Shown one piece after another: positions 46,197-57,839 of a DNA stretch of 64,000 bases. Origin of the DNA: Adiantum capillus-veneris. Its lineage: Eukaryota; Streptophyta; Polypodiopsida; Polypodiales; Pteridaceae. Under the pieces are notes generated by a model, which saw only the letters and a program-made list of their open reading frames with translations, did not search any database and had not been told where the DNA came from. Position 1 is the first letter of the stretch; every line of letters begins with the position of its first letter. Position numbers and translations under genes: made by a program. The DNA lies in assembly GCA_014529385.2 (NCBI GenBank), contig CM043951.1:109588469-109652468 (forward strand), in the 5' to 3' direction.

Positions 46197-47309
46197 ATGG
46201 AATATGATCGAAAGAAACAGAAATGTGCTACCCAAAAGCAGCCGAGTGTGGCTATGGTTCAGATTGAGGGTTTGGACAAATCTGACCCGGTGGTTTTGCT
46301 GATTATCCATTTTGGCAAAAGTGTGGTACTAGTAGCCAATGTTAAGCTTCCGGATTGGGCAACTCAAGAGGATGTACGCAAAAAGACTGTAACTTGGATG
46401 CCACATTCAGTACCACCATTGCAATCATTGGGAATATCAGCGACCTCTTCGAAGAAGAAAGAGGGGAAAGTCATAAACATGGCAAATACCATGGAAGAAG
46501 ATAATTGGGATTCTGTTTGGAAGGAGGCTCTAGAATCACCATTACAAGTACGATTGGGATCTTTATTGAAATTAGTTCTGAATTTTTACAAAGCTTTGCT
46601 GAGTCAAAAGTTCAAAGAAATGAACAATATGGAAGTTGATGTTGAGACAGCTGAAGGTGAGCGGGATGATTCAGTCCCGTTGCCGGCAACTAGGATTACG
46701 GATACATGCATTCCAAAGCTTTCAATGACATATCATGGCACGTATATTGACAAAGTCCTATTAGATGGAGGTGCGGGAGTGAATATGACGTATATTGACA
46801 AAGTCCTATTAGATGGAGGTGCGGGAGTGAATATGATTACTCAAGCGACTTGTGAGCGCTTTGGCCTTAGTGATTGGGAACCTACACCCTTTGTAGTTCG
46901 CATGGTGGATCAGAGAAGAGTAGAGCCAGTAGGATTGCTCCGAGGCATTGTGTTGGATGTGGCTGGTTTGTCCTTTGCTGTTTTGTTTGTGGTGTTAAAC
47001 ATTGAGGATCACAATCAAGATTATCATATTATTTTGGGGAGACCATGGTTACACCAAGAGAGGGTAAAGCATAATTGGGAGGCAAATATGCTAACAGTTA
47101 AAAAGGGTCGTAGGAAAGTTTGGGTGATGTTGGGAACATGCAGAAAACCAGTTCAGGAATCATGGCATGTGATAGCGGAGACAATGAATATGATGGAAGG
47201 ATTAGAAGAGGATGAAGAGGAGAAATTCCTGAAGACTAACCCAGGTTTAGTCTCTCTTTATCTTGCAGATATTTCTATGATTTTGGAGGGGAAGTCTATA
47301 GGGGATTAG
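46197..47309 (+). pseudogene. E3 protease frame with duplicated active site
   Basis: A 370-codon open piece with a retroviral-type aspartic protease. The active-site segment YIDKVLLDGGAGVNM occurs twice in a row, because 48 bp are duplicated exactly and in frame (46740-46787 and 46788-46835). The protease continues with FVVRMVDQRRVEPVGLL and the C-terminal IILGRPWLHQE. D-G-G-A replaces D-S-G-A, as in several plant gypsy lineages. The duplication would insert an extra strand and loop. Confidence 0.8.
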
Positions 47310-47312
47310 GAA

Positions 47313-48398
47313 ATGGCAGCGCCAAGGGGGCAAGAAAAAGTCTTTCCTATTCACAAACCATCAGAGGATATTATTAGGCAAGAACGTGAGTTTGAAGTAC
47401 ATATGAGTAAAGTAACAAGGGTGAAGGAGGATGAACTCGAGACGGTTTTTCTAGGAGCTCCAGAGGAGTCTAAGCCAATCCACATCAGTAAACGACTTAA
47501 GGCAAGTTTCCAAGGGGGCCTGATTAATTTGTTGACATAATTTAAGGATGTTTTTGCATGGGAGTATGCGGATATAAAAGGATTGGGTCCAAATTTTTAT
47601 CAACATAAGATTCATTTAAAACCGGATGCAGTGCTGGTGAAGTAGCATTCATATAGGATGAATCCGAATGTGGCCAAGCAAGTCAAGGTGGAAATTGATC
47701 GCTTATTGCAGGTGGGTTTTATTACCCCTATTGATAACCCTGAATGGATTTCTCCTTTTGTGGTGGTACCAAAGAAAAACAAGCAAATTCGAATTTGTGT
47801 GAATTATTGGAAGCTGAATGCAGCTACAGTTTCAGATCCTTTTCTACTTCTATTTCTGGATTCTATTTTGGATGATGTGGCATGGCATGAGATGTATTCT
47901 TTTCTGGATGGGTTTAATGGATATAATCAAATTTGGATAACTAAAGGGGATCAGGCTAAAACAACTTTTATTATAGCATGGGGCGTTGTCGCATGCACAG
48001 TAATGTGGTTCAGAGTACGGAATACGCCCTCAACTTTTCAAAGGGATATGTTTCAAATTTTTGGTCCTTACTTGACAGATTTTATGCGAATCTTTCTAGA
48101 TGACCTCAGTATCTTTGGAGCACAATTAAAGCATTTGAAGCAATTGCGATTATGTTTTATGAAATGTAGAGAGGTGAAATTTAGTTTAAATCCTCTAAAA
48201 TGTGCATTTGCAGTGCGAAGTGGGAGATTATTGGGCCATGTAATTTTTGAGGACGCTATTTCAGTGGATCCGGATAAAATAGCAGCAATTATGGAGGCAC
48301 CTCCGCCGACAAATCCAAAGCAGTGTGCAATATTTCTGGGTCAAGCTGGGTGGCATTTGCGGTTCGGAGCACATTTGCAATCCCTATTAATCAAGTAG
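47313..48398 (+). pseudogene. E3 reverse transcriptase (gypsy)
   Basis: 47313-47540 is the protease-RT linker. 47658-48398 holds RT: GFITPIDNPEWISPFVVVPK, RICVNYWKLNAAT, YSFLDGFNGYNQI, FLDDLSIFG (catalytic box at about 48090), and GHVIFEDAISVDPDKI. The usual A-Y-x-V-M-P-F-G-L-x-N-A-P block is altered (ACTVMWFRVRNTPS), which suggests loss of function. A stop lies at 47539 and a break near 47643. Confidence 0.85.
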
Positions 48399-48533
48399 CA
48401 CATGCCAAAGTTCTTTAATGGACTCAAGAATGTGATCTGGCCACTCAAGAATGTGATCTGGCCTATAGGAGATTAAAGATTCAGCTAACCAAAGCTCCTA
48501 TCATGATTCCTTTAAATTGGGGTCAGGATTTTC

Positions 48534-49010
48534 ATGGATGCTTCTGAAAGGGCTATTGGCAGTGTGCAGGTGCAGGAACAAACTCAAGGATGGTTTCGAC
48601 CTGTCTATTATGCTAGCAGACGATTATCATCCACAGAAAAAAATTATTCAGTAACAGAAAGAGAATGCTTAGGGATGATTTACTCGGTGAAGAAGTTTTG
48701 TCATTATCTGTTGGGACGACGGTTTTTCTTTTATGTGGATCATTCGGCTCTCTTATACCTGGTGCACCAACAAAATTTGACAGGAAGATTAGCCAGATGG
48801 GTGCTCTTGTTACAAGAATTTTATATTGAGGTCATACATTGTCCCGGAGTGCAGCATGTGGTTGCTGATTACCTGTCCTTGCTTGATTCCGATGAGCCAC
48901 CGATGGGGGTTGCGGATGAATTTCCGGATGCGTCCCTATTTTTGATGGGAGTAGTTGCAAATAAGCTTCTAGTTATGCAATCATCCTGGGTGATTCCCAA
49001 CATTCCCTAG
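48534..49010 (+). pseudogene. E3 RNase H
   Basis: FMDAS-equivalent start (MDASERAIGSVQVQ), RPVYYASRRLSSTEKNYSVT, ERECLGMIYSVKKFCHYLLG, FYVDHSALLYL, LTGRLARWVLLLQEF. It is in the expected place between RT and integrase. About 130 bp between RT and this piece are frame-shifted and include a local duplication (AATGTGATCTGGCC twice). Confidence 0.85.
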
Positions 49011-49017
49011 ACCTGGT

Positions 49018-50275
49018 ATGAGGAGATGTTTCATTTACTCGACAGTGGAGAAACGCCTTCATTTTTTTTCACATCAACGACGCAGGATGGCTATTCGTAG
49101 CCGAAATTTTGAGATTGTCATGGGGAAGTTGTATTATCGTACATTCGTGGATGTTCTGCTAAGATGTGTCCTACCACAAGAACAAGGTTTTGTTATGAAG
49201 GAGGTTCATACAGGCATTGCTGGGGGTCACTTTGTAACTTTGATCACGGCACGAAAAGTGCTACAATCTAGATTATGGTGGCCAGCGTTGGTTCAAGATG
49301 TGAGGGCCAACATTGTGATGTTTGTCAACGGTTGGGGCAGCCTACTAAGATGTCTAGAATGCCTTTACAACCAGTATTACCCTTGAAGCCTTTAAAAAAA
49401 TGGGGATTGGATTTATTGGACATTTTAAACCAGTAGCACCTAGCACTGGTAATGGGTATATTTTGACGGCCACGGATTATGTGACTAAATGGATGGAAGC
49501 ATGGCCTTTGAAAGATACTACAATGATTTTTGCTACTGGGTGCTTGTATAAGGATATTGTTTCCCAATATGGTTGTCCTATTAAGTTGGTTAGTGATCGG
49601 GGAAGCCATTCCTTGAATAAGGTGATTGAGAGAATGTTGCAATTTTATTTTGTGTTACATAGGAAGTCTTCTCCATATTATCCTTAGGCAAATGGGCAGG
49701 TAGAATCAACTAATAAGCAGCTGGTCTGCATCTTGACAAAGCTAGTTAATTTGCATCGAACGGATTGGGATGCCAAACTTCCTTCCGTATTATAGGCTTA
49801 TTGTATGGCATATAAAGTGGCAACAGGGCTAACTCTTTTCAAATTGGCATTTGGAATGGAGGCAATTACCCTAGTGGAGCATGTCGTACCGAGCTTGCGG
49901 ATGCTGATTGCGGATAGGCTTCTTTTGAAAGATTCCATTGTTTATCGTTTGGATGTTTTGTAGGAACTAGATGAAGAGCGATTGCGCAGTTTTGCGGTGT
50001 TGCAAGATCTGCAATCCCCACGGAAGAAATGGCTAGATCGACCTAAAGCGCGACAATTTCTACGGGGCAAGTTGGTTCTTGTATTTAACTATCGACTTGG
50101 GAAGATGCCCGGGAAGGTGAAATTAAGGTGGTCTGGGCCATTCTAGATTTTTAAGTCATGTGGGCCTACTTCCTTTTATTTGGCTGATTTACGGGGGGAG
50201 GAGATTGCTGTTCCGATGAATGGGTTCTGACTTCGCCATTATTTTTCACCTACCACTATTAAGTACCCCTTTGCT
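49018..50275 (+). pseudogene. E3 integrase
   Basis: Zinc module in 49018-49386 (EVHTGIAGGHF, then C-D-V-C reached only by a frameshift near 49315). Core: GLDFIGH (about 49405; first Asp), KLVSDRGSHS (second Asp, about 49590) and ANGQVESTNK (Glu, about 49690) just after a TAG. The C-terminal part continues with stops to about 50270 and includes RGKLVLVFNYRLGKM and VKLRWSGPF. Confidence 0.85.
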
Positions 50276-50734
50276 GTAGTACAAGATCCGGAAGCTGCCT
50301 TAATCATGATTGGGGATTCTTTAACATGCAATCTCAAAAAGCGATAAAAGGGCTATGATGGTTGCGACACTGTGGCACGCCCTATTTTGAGAACTCTTTG
50401 TGAGTGGTTTGGCAGGTTATTCCTATTCACCTACAGGCTAAGGCTTTGATCGAACAATTGGCTCTTGGTGATATGGTGCAAGTGAATAATTAGTAGGTAC
50501 AGCTAACAGCTAAATAATTTCAAGGTGATGTTGCCCGCCTAAGGATGGCGTTGTTCGCAGCTCACACATTATTCATGTTGCAAAGGCAGAGCTTGAGTTC
50601 GGTTTGAAGGTGAAGGGAAAATAAAAATTGTCAGGGCTCACTGATGCAGCGAAAAGAGATATGTATCGCTGGTTCTTGAAAGCAATTTGGTTGCAAGACA
50701 AAATGTATACCATTTGTGATAAAGCACGTAATGG
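50276..50734 (+). other. E3 spacer between integrase and 3' ORF
   Basis: Stop-rich. No supported domain. Confidence 0.4.
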
Positions 50735-52323
50735 TTGCATTCAGCCAACTTTGGGCCAGTGTCCTGGGCAGTGATAGTCAAAGAAAGGTTGTTGGTAGAG
50801 TGTCAACGAGTGATGGGGCAGATGGGGCACAATACCCTGACGAATACAAAGGTAGGGCAACTTCTCACATTGGTGTTTCCCTTACAACAAGTTTTCCCCC
50901 TTGCCCTTCAACCTTTGTGCCACTTTGAGGATGACAGATTTCTCACTTGCAACACCGTGTAGTCGGCACAAGATCCAAGTTTGTGCCTGTTGAGGAGTTG
51001 TCTCATACCCCTTGCTCGTGTAACGGATGTAGGTGGTGCTTCTACTACAGTGGTAGCCTTTGTTTCACAGGAGATGGCCACTGCGGGGACATCGAGCTGA
51101 AAGCGAGGACGGGAAGAAGTCTTGCTTTCCACTCCACATTCTGCCTCGACGTTGTCTTTGGCCAAAGGCCGACTGCCAGAGGATTCCGTAGTTGCGCGCT
51201 GGCGTCGAAGAATGCAGGAGCGTGCGACAACTTCAAATCCTGAGGGAACTGGCTCTGCAGGTGCTAGCACTTCCTCGCAACCAGAAAACCCTGATGCTGT
51301 TTAGATAGCTACAGATGCGGTGGGAACAAATCTAGTCCCTCTACTTGGGAAGCTCAAACCGCAAATCCTTCATATCAGCTCCAAGAGTGCAGAACCTTTT
51401 GGCAATGCATGTGTGGATTCTTTGCGGTCAGTTTGGCCAGCACTGGCAACTGAGGCACGGGTCACCGAGCTCGAATCTCAGGTGGCTGCCTTGCAGGCTC
51501 GCAATGAGGAGCTGGTGAGCCAAAACTCAACACTACTTAGTATAGCCGAGTAGCATGCTGGTGAGATGCAAACTCTGAGGGAGGATAATTCTGCGTTTGT
51601 CTCCTCTATTCAAGATGAACTTCTTTGCTTGCGAACGCTAAATAGCTTGGCAAATTATTTAGCATCACATCCTGGTGATGTGATGATCAATTTGAATGAT
51701 CTTGATGCAGTAGCAGTGAAAATGCAGAAGGACCTGCACAATTTTTGGGAGGGCTAAATGCAGAATTGGAGGTCTATGCTAGCCAATGTGGTGGTAACTC
51801 ATTAACCAGCTTAACAAATCATGGTGAGCTAGCCTAAGCCACCTACCAATAACAGAGGTAAGAGCATTGTACAAGAAGGTTTTTATATTTTTGATTGGGC
51901 AAAAGATACAAAAGAATGTGCTGAACCTCAAGCCCATGTCTCTTATTTGCAGCAAGTCATTCATCGTCTTTATAAGGAGCGGCACAGAGTCTATTTTTGG
52001 GTGGAGACACTTGCTCACTCTTTTTCACTCAGTCTCCCGCCATGTCCACCATTTTGGCTCCCTCTAAACCGATATCGGGCTTGGTATTACCCTATTCATA
52101 CCCCTCTTGCCCCTTTACCCCAGGCCCCTCAGTCTATTTCCTTGTCAATGCAATTCATTCCACGGGAACCTTGGCCATAGCAGTTTGAGATAGACCCACA
52201 ATTGTTGGCAGAGGTTTACAGGGCCCATTGGCAAGATTTTTGGAGGTTCGGCTACATCAACATTTTGTCATCACTAGAGCGTGAAGAGGAGCAGCGACCG
52301 GAGCCTTCGACACGGAGAGACTA
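50735..52323 (+). pseudogene. E3 third ORF, coiled-coil protein in the env position
   Basis: From 50735 to 51757 one frame is kept through four stops, which suggests a former ORF of about 340 codons. It has a Ser/Thr/Glu-rich middle (GTGSAGASTSSQPENPDAV) and a heptad-like coiled coil (ARVTELESQVAALQARNEEL). After a probable intron or deletion (a GTAAGA at about 51860, an AG at about 51951) coding-like sequence resumes with VIHRLYKERHRVYFW, and PEPSTRRD ends at about 52323. There is no obvious signal peptide or membrane helix, so I would not call it an envelope. Extra 3' ORFs occur in Tat and Athila-type elements. Confidence 0.5.
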
Positions 52324-52360
52324 AAGCTGTGGGTTTGCGCAATCCACCATGCTTGCCAGG

Positions 52361-52737
52361 TGTTATGGCATAAGCCCCACACTGCAGTCCTGTGGATGTG
52401 CAGACATCGCAAAATAGGACTTCATGTGGCTTTGGATAGTTCTTCATGGGATATCATGGGACAGGACGGGGTGGTGCACCGTTCTGGATCTGCGCTGGAG
52501 CAGCGGGTGTATTTGAGGGGGCATACCTGTCTTTGTGGATATCTCTTAATCAATCAACATATCATTCTCATGTAATCCTGTGTTCGATTACATATCAATG
52601 AAGAAGATGGTGTTCTGTTCCTATGTATTGTCTTCTATTCCGTCTTCTTATACAATGTTGTTCATCTAATGTAAGGAAGCGTGAGGGTATCATTCGCGTA
52701 GTGCTTATTGCTCCACCGTGGAGCTATAGGCATTACA
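52361..52737 (+). repeat. E3 3' LTR
   Basis: Same 377-bp length as the 5' LTR; starts TGTTATGGCATAAG, ends TAGGCATTACA, followed by ACATT. Confidence 0.9.
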
Positions 52738-52885
52738 ACATTGACAGTAGGAAGCTTTGCTCTATCCCTGACCATGCTGCCTTCGGATGGCATTATGCCC
52801 TGCCTTGCAATTCTTGATTGAGACAGCCTCATGCTGATAGCAAAAGACCCTCCTACTCCCTCTCTTGTCCCCTGCTGTAATTCAA
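52738..52885 (+). repeat. R1 copy A, right end
   Basis: Matches 58622-58765 of copy C (CTCTATCCCTGACCATGCTG; GAGACAGCCTCATGCTGATA; CTGTAATTCAATCC). Confidence 0.8.
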
Positions 52886-53707
52886 TCCTTTCAAGTACAA
52901 AGTTGAGGAGAGAAACATCGAGGTGTATCCAGTATCCGGGCCAATGCTGGGGTGTCCATGGTAGCTTCTTCATTGACCTGGTCTCACTATTGATGTCCAC
53001 TATGAGCTGCAGAGAGGGTGTTAAAGTTTAGGCATCTCAAGTGAATTGCCCAATGTGATCCCATTATTTAGTTTGGATTTTAGGTATTTATTTTTACTTC
53101 TTTCTCAAAGTCTTGAGTAGGGCAATTTACTAGGATTGCTATACAAGCAACCCCTTTCATCCATTGTATACACATTCAATTATTCATTGCCAAGGATGAT
53201 TGGTTCAGGAGACTCTCTATTTCTCGTTGGGGTGGCATTTGTCTGTTGAAAGGATTAAAGCCGGCCACCATAGAGAAAGCCCTACAATGATTTGGAGAAG
53301 TGGCTTGGGAGTTGTAGAAGTGGGAAGGAACGGCTCAAGAGAGGGCGAGGAAAAGTTTTGATCTGCAAAGCCTTGATTTGTTCAAGAGCTTCCACACAGC
53401 AACGTCGAGACAGATTGCTTGGGGAAATTTTATCGACTTGGATAGAATTCTTAGCCATTGCTATGGACAGTTTATTGTGGAGGTTTGGATATGTTTGAGA
53501 CTTACCACAAGGCAAAAGTGCAAAGCGGCTATCGGTGATAGAATATTGGATTTCAGTGAGGGATAGCAGATTGTGCAGGGCCCATTGCGTGTGGAGTTCC
53601 CTTTGCAAAGGTTGATTGGTTCAGGAGACTCTCTCTCTTGTTCTGTGTGTGTGTGTGTGTGTGTGTGTGTATCTCGTGCTCATTCCCCTTGGTCTCTTCA
53701 CTTCCGA
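52886..53707 (+). repeat. P element: internal 3' end plus rearranged LTR
   Basis: 52886-53018 matches the 3' end of the P internal region at about 61765-61893 (GGTGTCCATGGTAGCTTCTT). The P LTR starts at 53019 (TGTTAAAGTTTAGGCATCTC). At about 53220-53605 the LTR contains a segment that matches P internal sequence at 60714-61090, flanked by two copies of GATTGGTTCAGGAGACTCTC. The LTR is then cut at 53707 by the E4 LTR. A TG run lies at about 53645-53671. Confidence 0.75.
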
Positions 53708-54733
53708 TGTCAAGAACTACATAGTGCGACTAGGAAAGCGTCGGGCCTTTGACTGTGAGGATTCGTAGCAAAATCAAGAAACGCGTTGATGAATTGAATC
53801 CAAAAACACACTCAAATAGAACAAAACTGCAGCCATGAAAGACTCACTTTAAAAAAGAACCAATACTAACTCAAAACTCTTGTGTGTGAAGATTAGGTGT
53901 AGCCTCGCTCCCAATTGCACAAATGCAGTGCTCGTTCGACCTGTTAAAAACCCTAAAATGACGCTTTGATTTCTTGTCGTACCCATTTCATGGGCTTCAG
54001 TACTTCATTGGAGAATTTCAAGTAGTTATTTGAGGAGGGGAAACCCTAATTTGAGGCCTCACAACCTTAAACATGTAGTGGAAGTAGCACGGGACTTCAC
54101 TAGCACCCTATAATGGAATGGCTGTATCTCCTTGCGTATATGCCAAAATGAGCTCATTCTTGGATCTAAAACTTTCCCCTCAGCTTGATCAATGACAAAC
54201 TTGTTGTTGATGTGGAATTTTGAGCGATTTTTTACTTTTTTTTGGGCTATTTTTGACCATTTAATGGCCATTTTTAACCCAAAAATACTCCTTTTTGTCC
54301 GTAAAATGCAAAACGAGCTGGGAAAAAATCCCTCAATTTGTGAAAAAATCCATTGGGATCAAATTTCATGTTGAACCTCATTTTTCCACTTGGTAAGAAC
54401 TTTCGACACATCTTTTACACTCGCACATCAAACCTACTATTTTTGGTCGAGCCCGCATTGAACTTTCTAGGCAAAACGAGCGTGCCACTTCGATACACTT
54501 GACATTTGTACATTTCAAAGCAAAATAGGAATATATTTATATGAAAAGGCATGCCATAGTGCCACGTCTAGGGTCTCGCTTGCCCGACAAGATATGTACG
54601 CGACTGCAACCCTGGCATCTATTTTCGCATATATCACACTATGTACATCATAGCATTTGTTCCCACATAGCAAAAACATTGAGGGTGAGGTAGATATTTT
54701 AGTTTCACATTATGCACGTGCCACAACACGAAA
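53708..54733 (-). repeat. E4-type gypsy LTR, first copy
   Basis: Matches 62167-63160 over its whole length, both in minus orientation and both inserted at nearly the same point of a P LTR (after GGTCTCTTC-CTT). Beyond 54733 a polypurine-like CCACCCCCTTT follows, then unrelated palindromic sequence rather than integrase. Confidence 0.75.
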
Positions 54734-54744
54734 TCCACCCCCTT

Positions 54745-55072
54745 TGCTGGTTGGCGACCATCTTGCCCCCTTGCTCCCGACATTCTAAAACACTGCCCTT
54801 TCTTCCTTGCCGACAGTGCTCCTTTGCAGCCCACGAGGCCCTTTTCCCCTCCTGCGTTTTAGAATGCAGTAGTACGGTGGCGCCGTAACCCCCCTTGCTG
54901 GGAGCGTTTTGAAACGCTGTAGCCCTCCCTACAACGATGTCCGCTTGTGAAACCCCCCCGCGTTGAGAGTTTTGAGACGTTCCATGTGCCTTGGTGGCTC
55001 CACGAGTACCCTACCCAGCGATTGCGTTCTGAAATGCTAGCCGGTGGCATTCTATAATACTGTAGTGTTGGG
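54745..55072. repeat. GCGTTTTGAAACGC-type palindrome array 1
   Basis: Short palindrome-like cores (TTCTAAAACAC, GCGTTTTAGAATGC, GCGTTTTGAAACGC, GAGTTTTGAGACG, GCGTTCTGAAATGC, GCATTCTATAATAC) recur about every 30-65 bp, separated by C-rich, otherwise variable spacers. Confidence 0.65.
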
Positions 55073-56156
55073 TTAAGTTTGATGGCCTAAAGTCTCTGCA
55101 CATGTTGACAAATTAGACACTTCATCTACAACCAATGAAACTGACTATTGTAGACTCAATCTTGATTATTTTTTATCACTTATCTTATTATCTGTGATTA
55201 TAGGCCTTTATTTGTTATCAATTACGGCCATGGTTCCCTAATGTTAGTGACAACGATAAAGTTGACGCACGGTACTTTGAGCCTAAATGGTTACAACATG
55301 GATCTATGGTAATATGGTAACAATGTGGATATTACTTTGAGATACAATATGGTAACGATGTGGATTTATATTATCATGGGTATCTCCATCTATATTGCTA
55401 TTCCAAAATTTTTATTTTGATTCGTTGAGAGCATCTGTGATGCCATGGTATGCAAAGCCATGATGATGATTACTATTTTACAATTTTTTCTTTGATTTGA
55501 AGAAAGAGTCTGTGATGCCATGGTACGTAAAGCCATGATAATTGCTATTTCAAAGTTTTTCTAAGCGTCTCTAATGCCACGGTATATAAAGACATGATGA
55601 TGACAACTGCCAGTTGAGACCTTGCGGACCCCAAAATGTTAATTACATGTCGGCTTTGTATATATGTGTGCATGATTGTGATACATTGACATTATATTTG
55701 TTTCTATGTTGTTTGTATATGTGATTGCATCGACATTACGTTTGTTTCTATGTTGTCTCTAGAGTGGCATTGTGAACCATCTCTAAGGACAATGTCATGT
55801 GGTCTTTTATAACCTTTACGCCTCGATGTGTTTCTTGAGTTGCTGTTGTTTACATGACTAAATCCACATCAAGTAGCATATGTAACGAGGGATCAATGAT
55901 GCTAAAGCTCCTCTATTGAAGTATTTACAATAGCTCAATTGTATATATATAGGGTTGTTAAAGACCCTTGAAAGGGCACATTGTGAAAAAGGAGTGATGT
56001 AGCTCGTTTGAACATTGTAAATGATGATTATAATTTATTGAATTGACTCAATGGTAGATCAAATTTTTCTGGAACAAACTCACACTTATTTGAAAAATCC
56101 CTCAAGTGGTATGTGATGAACCATCACTCTTCTATGTTGCTTACATAAAGACTACC
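55073..56156. repeat. Non-coding stretch with short tandem repeats
   Basis: Repeat families: GATGCCATGGTA-TAAAGCCATGAT units at about 55440, 55510 and 55570; AATATGGTAAC-ATGTGGAT at about 55312 and 55351; CGACATTACGTTTGTTTCTA-like units at about 55690 and 55735. No ORF with domain content. Confidence 0.6.
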
Positions 56157-56543
56157 AACATTTACTACTCGCCTAAGTAAAGTAGTAAATTACAATTTTA
56201 TGCAAAAAAAAGTATTTTTAAAAAGGAAGAATTTTTTTTTAATAGCATTTTTTAACTGAAATACAAGTTTGAGAGTCTTAGACACATTCTAACAAGATGC
56301 TCAAGAAGTTTCATGAAGTTCTTATGTCATGTGAAAAAGCTATGCTTAAAATACTGGGATTTAGGCATAAGCCACTGTTGTGGCCCATTACAACACTGGT
56401 ATTAAAAACAATTGGACAGTCCACATCGTTCAAAGATTATGGACCTCCAATTTTATCTCCCAAAAGTGGCATCAATTAATGTTGAGACCCGCAGACCCCA
56501 TGCCATCACCTCTGCCCTAGAGCTCTGGTTGCACATCTCTCTA
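56157..56543 (+). repeat. Repeat R1, copy B
   Basis: Same start as copy A (CATTTACTACTCGCC) and the same MLKKFHEVLMSCEKAML frame, collinear to the MITE. After the MITE the tail of R1 is replaced by array 2. Confidence 0.85.
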
Positions 56544-56827
56544 GCTATGGTCACCGAGACTTAGTTATCATATATAGATAACTAAGCCAATTTTGCCCAG
56601 ACAGAGCATTAAGTGAATAACTAAGCCTCTCCCATGGTCACACGAGGATTAGATATTCATTCATCCTCCCAACTAAGCCTTGAACTTCACAACTATGCCA
56701 AAATCGGCATAGTTACAAAAGGTGGGCATAGTTATTCATTTAATGCTCCTTTTTGGGTGTGATCAAGAATGAGGCTTAGTTATTTTTTCAAAAAACTCAT
56801 AATAACTAAGCCTCGCGTGACCATAGC
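56543..56827. mobile_element. Hairpin MITE, copy B
   Basis: Left GCTATGGTCACCGAGACTTA, right ending CTCGCGTGACCATAGC. About 285 bp, collinear with copies A and C. Confidence 0.8.
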
Positions 56828-57240
56828 CTTGTTTCAAAACACTCTCCTCCCCCCCCCCCCCCTCCTGCCATCGAGTGTTTTGAAACGTCACTATCCACAG
56901 GCAGCCTCCCTTTGGTGACAGATTTCCCCGTGCGTTTTGAACAGTCATCGAGCTCCCCTATCCCTTACGTTTTAAAGAACGGGGGGGGGGGGGGGGGGGA
57001 CCGTTGTTGCCAAAACATTCGCTAAGTGCTCTCCCGCTCCTCTACTGGCAGACAACGTTTCAAAACGTAGGAGGAAGGGGGGGAGGGGGGGGTGGGGGGT
57101 TGTTGCTGCCGGCGTCTCAAAACGCACGGGATAGGGGGAGCTAGAGAAGTTGTCGCAGGTGGCGTTTCAAAACGCCAGCGCGAGGGGATTTTTTGGTGAC
57201 GCTATTGGGCAGCGTTTTAAAATGCTTGGGACAACGACAG
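56828..57240. repeat. Palindrome array 2, with poly-G and poly-C runs
   Basis: At least eight cores of the GCGTTTYRAAACGC type at about 56834, 56878, 56934, 56963, 57055, 57113, 57163 and 57213, spaced mostly 40-60 bp. Long homopolymer runs: C (about 56849-56863), G (about 56980-56999) and G (about 57245-57266). Read on the minus strand it occupies the same place after a P LTR as array 3. Confidence 0.7.
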
Positions 57241-57391
57241 TTGCGGGGGGGGGGGGGGGGGGGGGGACGCTGATGACGAGACCTAATCTTCTTCTCCTCT
57301 TCAAGTCTTCTTCTCCACGCCAAGGGCTTCAATGTCGACACCGCTCTAATACAATGTTAAAGTCGATGATGTGGAAGCATAGAGACCAAGG

Positions 57392-57442
<51 letters not shown>

Positions 57443-57835
57443 TCCTGAACCAATCAACCTTGGAAATGAATAACTGAATGTGTATACAATGGAGGCAAGG
57501 GGTCGCTTATATAGCAATCCTAGTAAATTGCCCTACCCAAGACTTTGAGAAATAAGTAAAAATAAATATCTAAAAATCAAGTTAAATAATGCGATCACAT
57601 TGAGGAGTTCACTTGAGATGCCTAAACTTTAACACCCTCTCTGCAGCTCATATAGTGGACATCAATAGTGAGACCAAGTCAATGAAGAAGCTACCATGGA
57701 CACAACAACATCGACCGGGATACTGGATACACCTCGGTGTTTGCTCTCTTCAACTTTGTATGTGAAAGTAATGCCATCCTGAGCATCGGTTGCCTTTGTA
57801 GAAACCTCGAAGTTGTAGACCACACTACGTCCAAT
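57241..57835 (-). repeat. P element fragment: internal end, LTR, leader
   Basis: On the minus strand P internal 3' sequence (57635-57835) is followed by a P LTR (57634 to 57355). A degenerate primer site (TTGTATTAGAGC) and P leader (CCCTTGGCGTGGAG) follow. One LTR thus has internal sequence on both sides. A GA run (about 57395-57440) lies in the LTR, matching the CT runs of the plus copies. Confidence 0.75.
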
Positions 57836-57839
57836 TTAT

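Larger units (their letters stand above)
44336..52737 (+). mobile_element. Gypsy element E3, full length, decayed
   Basis: 377-bp LTRs (44336-44712 and 52361-52737) flank gag, protease, RT, RNase H, integrase and an extra 3' ORF. Target duplication ACGTT (44331-44335) and ACATT (52738-52742). Copy C of R1 (around 58620) shows the unbroken site. The LTRs differ at many positions, so the insertion is older than either copia element. Confidence 0.9.

Noticed and set aside
54745-55072. CRISPR-like array
   Set aside because: Cores are only about 14 bp, diverged, irregularly spaced, and the context is a eukaryotic retroelement.
57150-57473. Open frame with Gly and Arg/Glu runs
   Set aside because: Translation of poly-G and GA microsatellites.
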